This document shows, piece after piece, positions 43,345 to 55,300 of a stretch of DNA of 64,000 nucleotides. The notes under the pieces are model-generated. The model did not search any database. It saw only the letters and a list, made by a program, of their open reading frames with translations, and was not told the origin of the DNA. The DNA lies in NCBI GenBank assembly GCA_029582265.1, contig CM055823.1, positions 15,016,060 through 15,080,059 of the forward strand. The letters run 5' to 3'. Each line of letters starts with the position of its first letter. The first letter of the stretch is position 1. The DNA comes from Zoroaster sp. YZ-2022 (lineage: Eukaryota; Echinodermata; Asteroidea; Forcipulatida; Zoroasteridae). The position numbers and the translations under genes are program-made.

Positions 43345-46300
43345 CTGAAGGAAAATATGAAGTGGTACATTTTTAATTCAACATGCCAAAACCTGTTTAA
43401 GAAGCAGAAATATGGATCATTCAAGGGAACTTTGTAAACTAAAATATCACATGACAGCGAACACCCCTAGCGGGACAACCCAAGTAATACTTCGGTAAAG
43501 TTGGAGGGTGGCCATTCGCAGCATTCAGTTGATACATTCAGTTGCTTCTAAGAGACAGTGACATTGGTATGAATATAGGACATTCTATACTACTTACCAA
43601 CGGTTTATCCTGAAGATCATGTGGAACATTTACTCCTCTTTCATTCCATGTCGAATCTTAAAAATAATTACAATAAACACACAGTCTTCAAAACCCTTGA
43701 CGTTTTTAATGGGCATCAAACTTATTTATTTTCTTTCAGTTGGTTTTAGTTTGTTTACGTTGCACTCGGACGAACGTTAAGGTTTTACTCACATTGATTA
43801 ACGTAAACTGATATCACGAGATTGATTGTCTTGGCAATGCACTTAGGAACCGTGGGCCACATCCCCCGAAAAGATAAAATGAGGCTGCCCCAGCAAACGA
43901 ACAAAAATAACAAACAAAGAAAAACTAAAAACAAACAAACAAACAAACAAACTCAGAAACTCATTAATGCGTGCAATTTGAATGGAGAAATCGATGAATT
44001 ACTCGGCTAGCAACAGTCAACCTTCAAAGCACAATGCCTGTTCCTTACGATTTCAGTATGAAACTTTCAGGTGCAAACAAATCGGGCAAATAACAACCAA
44101 GAAGCATAATTACTATTTTAGTAGATCAGCAAAACGCCACATTTCTGAAAAATTTATTTAGGTTTTGCGTTTCAATCCAAACTATACAAACCCCTATGTA
44201 ATTAGAATTATGTATCTTGGACCCTCAATGTTCACGTTAACACTTTTATGAAATGCTTATATCGCAAAGTTGGCCTGTCGTAAGCTCATGTAACACTGTC
44301 AAATCAATATTTATTTTGAAGACTAATTCTGGTGGTTATATTTGTAAATAGCTCAAAATATGATCCAAAGAGTTTCCTGGATGCAAATGTATCCAATTCT
44401 CCGAAACGAGTTAACACCCAGCCTGTATGAGTTAACACCCAGCCTGTATGAGTTAACACCCTGCCTGTATGAGTTAACACACAGCCTGTATGAGTTAACA
44501 CACAGCCTGTATGAGTTAACACCCAGCCTGTATGAGTTAACACTCAGCCTGTATGAGTTAACACCCTGCCTGTATGAGTTAACACACAGCCTGTATGAGT
44601 TAACACCCAGCCTGTATGAGTTAACACCCAGCCTGTATGAGTTAACACCCTGCCTGTATGAGTTAACACCCAGCCTGTATGAGTTAACACCCTGCCTGTA
44701 TGAGTTAACACACAGCCTGTATGAGTTAACACCCAGCCTGTATGAGTTAACACTCAGCCTGTATGAGTTAACACCCTGCCTGTATGAGTTAACACCCAGC
44801 CTGTACGAGTTAACACCCAGCCTGTATGAGTTAACACCCAGCCTGTATGAGTTAACACCCTGCCTGTATGAGTTAACACCCAGTCTGTATGAGTTAACAC
44901 CCTGCCTGTATGAGTTAGCACACAGCCTGTATGAGTTAACACCCAGCCTGTATGAGTTAACACCCAGCCTGTATGAGTTAACACCCTGCCTGTATGAGTT
45001 AACACCCAGTCTGTATGAGTTAACACCCTGCCTGTATGAGTTAACACACAGCCTGTATGAGTTAACACCCAGCCTGTATGAGTTAACACCCAGCCTGTAT
45101 GAGTTAACACCCTGCCTGTATGAGTTAACACCCAGTCTGTATGAGTTAACACCCTGCCTGTATGAGTTAACACCCAGCCTGTATGAGTTAACACCCTGCC
45201 TGTATGAGTTAACACCCAGCCTGCATGAGTTAACACCCAGCCTGCATGAGTTAACACCCAGCCTGTGTGAGTTAACACCAGCCTGTATGAGTTAACACCC
45301 TGCCTGTATGAGTTAACACTCAGCCTGTATGAGTTAACACCCTGCCTGTATGAGTTAACACCCAGCCTGTATGAGTTAACACCCAGCCTGTATGAGTTAA
45401 CACCCAGCCTGTGTGAGTTAACACCCAGCCTGTGTGAGTTAACACCCAGCCTGTATGAGTTAACACCCAGCCTGTATGAGTTAACACCCTGCCTGTATGA
45501 GTTAACACCCAGCCTGTGTGAGTTAACACCCAGCCTGTATGAGTTAACACCCAGCCTGTATGAGTTAACACCCAGCCTGCGTGAGTTAACACCCTGCCTG
45601 TATGAGTTAACACCCAGCCTGTGTGAGTTAACACCCAGCCTGTATGAGTTAACACCCAGCCTGTATGAGTTAACACCCAGCCTGCGTGAGTTAACACCCA
45701 GCCTGTATGAGTTAACACCCTGCCTGTATGAGTTAACACCCAGCCTGTATGAGTTAACACCCTGCCTGTGAGTTAACACCCAGCCTGTATGAGTTAACAC
45801 CCAGCCCCTATGAGTTAACACCCAGCCTGTATGAGTTAACACACAGCCTGCGTGAGTTAACACCCAGCCTGCGTGAGTTAACACCCAGCCTGTATGAGTT
45901 AACACCCTGCCTGTATGAGTTAACACCCAGTCTGTATGAGTTAACACCCTGCCTGTATGAGTTAACACACAGCCTGTATGAGTTAACACCCAGCCTGTAT
46001 GAGTTAACACCCAGCCTGTATGAGTTAACACCCTGCCTGTATGAGTTAACACCCAGTCTGTATGAGTTAACACCCTGCCTGTATGAGTTAACACCCAGCC
46101 TGTATGAGTTAACACCCTGCCTGTATGAGTTAACACCCAGCCTGCATGAGTTAACACCCAGCCTGCATGAGTTAACACCCAGCCTGTGTGAGTTAACACC
46201 AGCCTGTATGAGTTAACACCCTGCCTGTATGAGTTAACACTCAGCCTGTATGAGTTAACACCCTGCCTGTATGAGTTAACACCCAGCCTGTATGAGTTAA

Positions 46301-49300
46301 CACCCAGCCTGTATGAGTTAACACCCAGCCTGTGTGAGTTAACACCCAGCCTGTGTGAGTTAACACCCAGCCTGTATGAGTTAACACCCAGCCTGTATGA
46401 GTTAACACCCAGCCTGTATGAGTTAACACCCTGCCTGTATGAGTTAACACCCAGCCTGTATGAGTTAACACCCTGCCTGTATGAGTTAACACACAGCCTG
46501 TATGAGTTAACACCCAGCCTGTATGAGTTAACACTCAGCCTGTATGAGTTAACACCCTGCCTGTATGAGTTAACACCCAGCCTGTACGAGTTAACACCCA
46601 GCCTGTATGAGTTAACACCCAGCCTGTATGAGTTAACACCCTGCCTGTATGAGTTAACACCCAGTCTGTATGAGTTAACACCCTGCCTGTATGAGTTAGC
46701 ACACAGCCTGTATGAGTTAACACCCAGCCTGTATGAGTTAACACCCAGCCTGTATGAGTTAACACCCTGCCTGTATGAGTTAACACCCAGTCTGTATGAG
46801 TTAACACCCTGCCTGTATGAGTTAACACACAGCCTGTATGAGTTAACACCCAGCCTGTATGAGTTAACACCCAGCCTGTATGAGTTAACACCCTGCCTGT
46901 ATGAGTTAACACCCAGTCTGTATGAGTTAACACCCTGCCTGTATGAGTTAACACCCAGCCTGTATGAGTTAACACCCTGCCTGTATGAGTTAACACCCAG
47001 CCTGCATGAGTTAACACCCAGCCTGCATGAGTTAACACCCAGCCTGTGTGAGTTAACACCAGCCTGTATGAGTTAACACCCTGCCTGTATGAGTTAACAC
47101 TCAGCCTGTATGAGTTAACACCCTGCCTGTATGAGTTAACACCCAGCCTGTATGAGTTAACACCCAGCCTGTATGAGTTAACACCCAGCCTGTGAGTTAA
47201 CACCCAGCCTGTGTGAGTTAACACCCAGCCTGTATGAGTTAACACCCAGCCTGTATGAGTTAACACCCTGCCTGTATGAGTTAACACCCAGCCTGTGTGA
47301 GTTAACACCCAGCCTGTATGAGTTAACACCCAGCCTGTATGAGTTAACACCCAGCCTGCGTGAGTTAACACCCTGCCTGTATGAGTTAACACCCAGCCTG
47401 TGTGAGTTAACACCCAGCCTGACTGAGTTAACACCCAGCCTGTATGAGTTAACACCCAGCCTGCGTGAGTTAACACCCAGCCTGTATGAGTTAACACCCT
47501 GCCTGTATGAGTTAACACCCAGCCTGTATGAGTTAACACCCTGCCTGTATGAGTTAACACCCAGCCTGTGTGAGTTAACACCCAGCCTGTATGAGTTAAC
47601 ACCCAGCCTGTATGAGTTAACACACAGCCTGCGTGAGTTAACACCCAGCCTGCGTGAGTTAACACCCAGCCTGTATGAGTTAACACCCTGCCTGTATGAG
47701 TTAACACCCAGTCTGTATGAGTTAACACCCTGCCTGTATGAGTTAACACACAGCCTGTATGAGTTAACACCCAGCCTGTATGAGTTAACACCCAGCCTGT
47801 ATGAGTTAACACCCTGCCTGTATGAGTTAACACCCAGTCTGTATGAGTTAACACCCTGCCTGTATGAGTTAACACCCAGCCTGTATGAGTTAACACCCTG
47901 CCTGTATGAGTTAACACCCAGCCTGCATGAGTTAACACCCAGCCTGCATGAGTTAACACCCAGCCTGTGTGAGTTAACACCAGCCTGTATGAGTTAACAC
48001 CCTGCCTGTATGAGTTAACACTCAGCCTGTATGAGTTAACACCCTGCCTGTATGAGTTAACACCCAGCCTGTGTGAGTTAACACCCAGCCTGTATGAGTT
48101 AACACCCAGCCTGTGTGAGTTAACACCCAGCCTGTGTGAGTTAACACCCAGCCTGTATGAGTTAACACCCAGCCTGTATGAGTTAACACCCTGCCTGTAT
48201 GAGTTAACACCCAGCCTGTGTGAGTTAACACCCAGCCTGTATGAGTTAACACCCAGCCTGTATGAGTTAACACCCAGCCTGCGTGAGTTAACACCCTGCC
48301 TGTATGAGTTAACACCCAGCCTGTGTGAGTTAACACCCAGCCTGTATGAGTTAACACCCAGCCTGTATGAGTTAACACCCAGCCTGCGTGAGTTAACACC
48401 CAGCCTGTATGAGTTAACACCCTGCCTGTATGAGTTAACACCCAGCCTGTATGAGTTAACACCCTGCCTGTATGAGTTAACACCCAGCCTGTGTGAGTTA
48501 ACACCCAGCCTGTATGAGTTAACACCCAGCCTGTATGAGTTAACACACAGCCTGCGTGAGTTAACACCCAGCCTGCGTGAGTTAACACCCAGCCTGTATG
48601 AGTTAACACCCTGCCTGTATGAGTTAACACACAGCCTGTATGAGTTAACACCCTTCCTGTATGAGTTAACACCCAGCCTGTATGAGTTAACACCCAGCCT
48701 GTATGAGTTAACACCCAGCCTGTTTGAGTTAACACTCAGCCTGTATCCCAAGTCATTAATCATACCACAACATTATTATATGAATTGCCAAAAAAATCAT
48801 CAATTGACAGAAGGGGAAAATTTTAATTTATCAGAGCTACAGCTGGTAACAACTAACATTTCGGATTAAGGTAATATGAGTGTTCCTGGCGAAGTTATGC
48901 TGTTATAATTTTGTTTAACTGGGGTAGGTACGTGTCAGTATGATGACATGTTCCCAAATATTGGCCTGGCAATTAATATAATAAAGAAAATAGCCTCAAC
49001 ATTAAATACATAATACAGCTTATAATTTACATATATAATTTACACGAAAAGGTTTGTCCCAGTGAGAAAGTTTAAGGAGTGATATTGACCCAGTTGACCA
49101 GGGCCAATAATGTAAAGCGCTTAGAGTATCACATCGTGAAGATTTCGCTCTATTTAATATTGTCACATCCTGATGTAAATTGTTGGACTTTAAGTATTTA
49201 TATTACCTAAAACATGTTGTAAAACGTCAATGGTGAATAGGTGTCATTACATTAGCCGATGATTTTAATTGTAGCGTAATCAAAATGCACATGTTCTTTG

Positions 49301-52300
49301 TGAGGCAAGTCAATCAGGTCAACCAGTTGCGTTTATATGATAGGAATAAGGAAGCAAGTCATACTGTTTACGAAAACGATGACACGTACCTGATACATTT
49401 ATTATCCTGACAACTTCTTCGATATTTAGGTGACTTAACACTTGTTTCAGATACTGCACAGCCTCCTCGGTAGATATGTGATGTTGCACACACTTCGCGA
49501 AGTAGATTTTCAGTATTTCTTTGTTCGTGGCTGTCACATATATATAACCCGTACCGGAGAGGTAGTCAGTGAGTTGTTCTGTATCACTTTTACGTGTGTC
49601 CAGTACTGTGCAAAGATCGTTGACTGTTTCCTCTGTTAAACCACCATAATCTCCGAACTCTTGCCGTTGCCCTCTTATTTCAAGGGCCTTTTCCATTTCT
49701 CTCTGTGAAAAATAAACGTGTGGTACTGTTGGCAAGTTGTTAATGGTAAGTTAAAGGACTGTTAATGCTAAAAGAATCAACCAGTCGAATTGTTGATTGT
49801 ATTTATTATTCCTATAAATAATTGTCCGAGGTTATGTAATTTTTAAGGTTATGTAATTTTTAAGTTTCCTAAATTACATAAACAAATTAATACACCAAAT
49901 CGTAATACATTTGTCTATTTCCTCGTAAAACACATTGCATTTCACTTAATGATTGTTTAATGTATATCTCGATCAAAGGGATTCAAGAAGATTCAAAGAT
50001 AGTTAATTATACTCATAAAAACATGTTTTAAATCTATTTAGTTTTGTGATATTTATTTTGTATTAATTACAAATGATGTTTGTGATGCCCTGACAAAAAT
50101 CTGAGATAAAATAAATCCGTTTCCTGAATTTTTTGCAGTCTTCATATTATGTATGATAAGTTTTACTTCAAATTTGTCCAATAAGTAATTGAGTAATATT
50201 ATTTTATATTTGTCACATGTTCAGAAAAGTTTAATTAATGACTTGAGAGAATGTATTCACCTTGCTCTTTTTAAACTTTTTCTGATTAAGATAATATATA
50301 AAAACTAATAAGTTACTGTGTTTTTCCTTTTCAAAATAAATTAATACCCATATTTTTTCACTTACTTTGACAGTTGTAATTGGCAAATGCAGAGAAACGT
50401 TACCCTGCCCATCGATTTTGGTTTCAGCAGGCTGCGAATGCTGAGAAAAAGGTATCTGCATGTCAATGTTTCAGTTGTCATTAAGACAATAAATACTGAA
50501 ATATATATACACGGTCAATAGTGCCTTTTTGTTGGGGCACAATCAGTTTTACATTGATATAAAGCAGTTATGACGAATAAAAACACATTTATATTTAATT
50601 AACGCCACTGTTGCTAACGTTATATTAAAACATGTACAGTAGCTACACCTATTGGACATCTTATAACAAATCAATTGATGGGAAGGGGGATGCATTTGTC
50701 GAGTCATATGTATGAGCATTTTGCATACCAGTATTGTCTGCAGATTGCACGAGGTTCATAGATGGAAGCGCGATTATTTAAATGCATCTTACACACGCGA
50801 AATGCGTGAGAGGCATTTTTGTGCTTGTGATGCTCTTTGGCTATATTTTATATTTTACATTGTTGTTTGGACAGTGTATCTATGATTAAAAAGTTTAATT
50901 TTTTTCCCAGTTATTTGCTATTTCCATATGCATGTGACTTAATTATTTTATTTATTATGTTTTGGTTATCTTTAAGTATTGTTTGTCATTGATATACAAT
51001 CAGTCTTCATTGATGATTACTTATATTTTATTCAGTTAACGATCAAGAGAAAATTTGAAAAATCGACATAACAAAAAGAAAGACGTATTTCGCAGATTGC
51101 ATGGTTGGTCACGTATGTAGTACAAAATACATTTCCCAAAGGGTTTACAACGTATAAACTGAAATACACAATGACTAAGTCATGCAGTTGCTATGACACT
51201 TGAAGGGCACAAACTAATTTGTTTGGTAATGAGATATTATATTCAATATTAAGGGTAATTTCTGGTCTATAGATTGAAGAAATTTCATGAATAAAGGCTC
51301 ATATGCCGTAACAAATAAAACTGTTCCGCATACCGTTTGGAACTAAATCTAATATGTTCTTGTGATTTATCAATTATCATATCAAAGAAACAGTACAAAT
51401 CAAGTTAATGGGCATCTGTTTCAGTGGAGAAAGGCCTCTTTCACAATGTAAAGTCTTAAATTATAAACTCAATTCTTACATCATGACATTCTTACATCAT
51501 GGCGTTGAACGATACTTGCGTTTGTCCGATAATAGTGTTTGACACGTTTATCTGAGATGGAAAAGGATTAGTTTCATTATTTTGCAGTTATATTTATTAC
51601 CACAAACTTTATTTTATTACGATTATTTTTGTTTCTTTATATTTTATTTTTGTTATTCAATTTTTTTTTTGTGTTTATTGCTGTTATATTTATTTGTTTA
51701 TTTGTATATTTCTATTATTATTTTGTTGGTATTTAATTGTTCTAGTGATGTAACCATTGCCAAGTAAAAAAATAAATTAACTTATTGGACATATGTGGAG
51801 AAAGCTCTTGTTTATAGTGTAACATTACTGTGTTATTATATTAAATTATAAACACAACTCTTACATTATGACATCTGGCATGGCATGATTTATTTTCTAC
51901 TGCACCACTTTCCACGACATTGTTGTTTGGACAGTGTATCTATGATTAAAAAGTTTAATAATTTTTTTCAGTTATTTGCTATTTCCATATGCATGTGACT
52001 TAATGTTATTTATTTATTATGTTTTGGTTATCTTTAAGTATTGTTTGTCATTGATATTACAATCAGTCTTCATTGATGTTTACTTACTTGTTTTGGCTTG
52101 ACTGACAGACGGACTGTATCTCCATGCCTTTCACTTTCTACGTCAGAGCCAAGTTGGTAGCAATAGGCAACACAGTATGGACCATCATCTGTCATATGTT
52201 TGCTTGTTTCCTTGTATTGTCTTGTCAGTTCAAATGTTACCGAATTATGGGAAAACGTCCATATATTCTTTCTGAAGACGATTTGTTTCTGAAAAAATAG

Positions 52301-55300
52301 CAAATACAAATTTGATTACAAGAAAATATATATATTATTGTAGCATTGATATGCATTTTTAAATTTGTTGTACATATTTTCCTCTAAAATGTTGTTGTTA
52401 GTAGCTGCCTTAAGTATTTGACCTGTTCTTTGTTTTAGTAAATTATTATGAGTGATGTCTGAAATAATAGAAAGCGGAAGTAGTGACTGAGTGATAACAT
52501 AATCAGCTAAACCATTTATAATTGTTATAGGACATTATAGGACAATAAGGAAACTTTGAAAAATAAACTTATCGGAAAATAAAGAGATTTGTATAACCAG
52601 CTATCATCATTACATGGGAACGTAACGTCACACTTTTCAACTCGGTGATATAATTTTGTTTCTCATCATCTTGAAATTTAAATTGTGGGAATGATTGTAC
52701 CAACTTTGCACACTAATTTAAAATACCAAGGTTGGGGTTGGGGTGAGGGTTAGGGTTAGAAATGTATCCTTTACATTACTTATTTAAACGGACCAGATTG
52801 TTTACGAGCACATTTAAAGAAGTTCATAAAACACTTTTTCACCTATGACCAATAACAAATACTCAACCCATGCAAATACTCATCCCATGCAAATACAAAA
52901 CTGTGTAACTTTTGTGATGGGTACATTTGTTTACCTGTGATGTGTTTGGCTGCATTCCCCAGCCTTCCTTGATATTCGAAATCTCAACGGACATGTCTCC
53001 TTTACCTCTGAATATGACCAAGTCTCTGAAAGCATCCAAAGTCTCTGACTGAAATCGCTTCTCCATATCCAATACCTTCTGCACGGCAGAAGAAAACAAA
53101 TACAGTTAACATACTTGGGTTTTATTTCGTTTTTTACTTACCCCCAATTGGTTCTCATCAACACTGCTATAAAAAAGCCTTGTTCCACGGTAATTTGTTG
53201 CAATGTATGTTTATTTTTTATTTTTTATTTTATACATATACAATAATACATGGCACAAGGATTTTTTAAACTTCATTTTCATTTATGCATATTCGCCCTG
53301 AACAAGGCTACAATAGAAGAAAAATAATTTGAAAAAGTCAAGTAATTGCAAAAAGATACTTGCTAATATTTACATGATTGCTAAGATTTACATAGCAGAA
53401 GTGTTTAATGTCTGGGCATGGACTGATTCAAACATGGACTGGGTCAGAGTAACATATATAATTCAAATGAAAGTTGCGAAAAGGCTTATTGTTTGACAGT
53501 AAGCATCATATCAAGTTCAGTTTAAAACATTGCTCAAAAATAATAAGAATGCAGCCATTCATAAAATGGATTGTTTACATTTGCATTAGAAGCCATATGT
53601 TTTCATGATTATACTAAAATGTAATGTATCACAAACCTCCTTAGAAACCGCGTCATTTTTCCAAATGTAAATCCGTAACGTATGCCATCCTTGGGTTGAT
53701 TTGAAGATATCTCCAAAAGCACCAACTTGAACTCTTTTACCGCTGTTGCGTAAGTGTCGGCCGATTAATGAAAACCAAGTGAAGTGATTAACCAGGAAGA
53801 CTGCCTTATCTCCCTTTGAAGACACTAATTTGCCACCAGTGCTGTTATCAAGGACTTTCCAGGTTTGTGAATCATCATCACCAGTGCACATCCGAGCACT
53901 AAGTTCCCATTCAGATGTATCATTGGCATGATGAGGAAAGGACAACACCACACTGTCCAAAAATGAGAGACCTGGGGGACCACACTGGATCACTGGTGAC
54001 AATATATCCTCTTCACTATCGCCCAAATCAACAGTTGGGACATCAGGGTCGACATATATGTATACCTGCTTTAGCTGACCCTCAGGTATTGTGCCACGTG
54101 GAATGTATAGGTGGACATTATATTTATCAAGTGACAAATATCCACCTTTGTTGGTGAAAAAGCCAATGGCGATGTACGTTAGCTGTAAGAATATTTCAGC
54201 CTTCTCGCTTTCACTGAAGTTTGCAGTCTGTTTATTGTACTCTTTCAGTATCTCCTGTAGGTGAGAAGGTTTGTCTGCAATAGTAAAATAACGTTGTCTG
54301 AATTAAAATGTCTTTTTGAAACGTGATATATCGTGAATGGAAAGAAGGGCAATGTTTCAGAACGTGTTCTTAACTAACTATCTCACATTAATATGGTTAT
54401 TTTCAAGATTGAAACCGTTGTTATTTTATATTTATTTATTATTTTTAGCAGAGAAACAATTACTCAAGCGGAATTTGAGCCACCTGATGTTAATTGCCAT
54501 CCTTGCTGTGAATACATGTAGCTTTATAAGCACGCCGGAACGGTTTGGTTGCATAATTTTGCTGCGCTTTATAGCTATCCGAAACCAAGCACACGTGGAC
54601 AAAGTATACGGATACATAATGTATACTGTGTACATGTACATCTACATGTACACAGCTAGTACAACATATACATACAGTAACCATTCGTCGTCGAGCCTTG
54701 ATGCTTCTGCACATGCCAACATTTAAGGCGGAGCTAATACACCAAATTCAAAAACAAAAGACATGTTCTCATTGGTTATTTGTTGGCCCAGCAACTGCTC
54801 GCCGTGCACGATCACGATGTACATTGTACTCTACATAATACAACTATAGCCAAGGTTGGATTTTGACATCCGTTTCACTGTTCATGTATACATAGACATT
54901 TAAAATAAACGGCCCACAAATCAACAATTCTTGCATATGATTTTCTATTGGAATTACAATGGGAAAATAAAGAAACACATAAGTTTTCGATTACAGAAGG
55001 ATCTAGACTGTTGGTTCAGTTCGAACATACGTGGTTGCAAGACAAAACCGTATCCACTCCGTATCAACCGTATTGATCTCGCTACATGTACAGTGTACCT
55101 GTGCGGGCCGGAGACTGCGCACTGGCCACGTGTGCTGAATTTCTTCTGCCAGAAATCGGTATGGAGTAGGTGTACCGTAGTAAGTGCGCACTACGACAAC
55201 AGCCTTAATGAAGGCCAGCGGCGTAGCCACGGGGGGGGCCTGGGGGCACGTGCCCCCCCAACTTTCCAGTGCCCCCCCCCCTACGAAAAATCCTCATAGT

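Noticed and set aside
44408..48746. Possible CRISPR array
   Set aside because: Units are contiguous with no unique spacers, in a eukaryotic gene.
44360..48763. Very long open frames (311, 481 and 742 codons) over the 21-bp repeat
   Set aside because: The unit is a multiple of three without stops, so open frames follow automatically. The array sits inside an intron defined by phase-matched exons.
52735..52762. Interstitial telomere or chromosome-fusion scar
   Set aside because: Only two exact TTAGGG units.
55003..55299. Plus and minus frames around the MITE
   Set aside because: They run into the C-rich MITE and lack exon signals.
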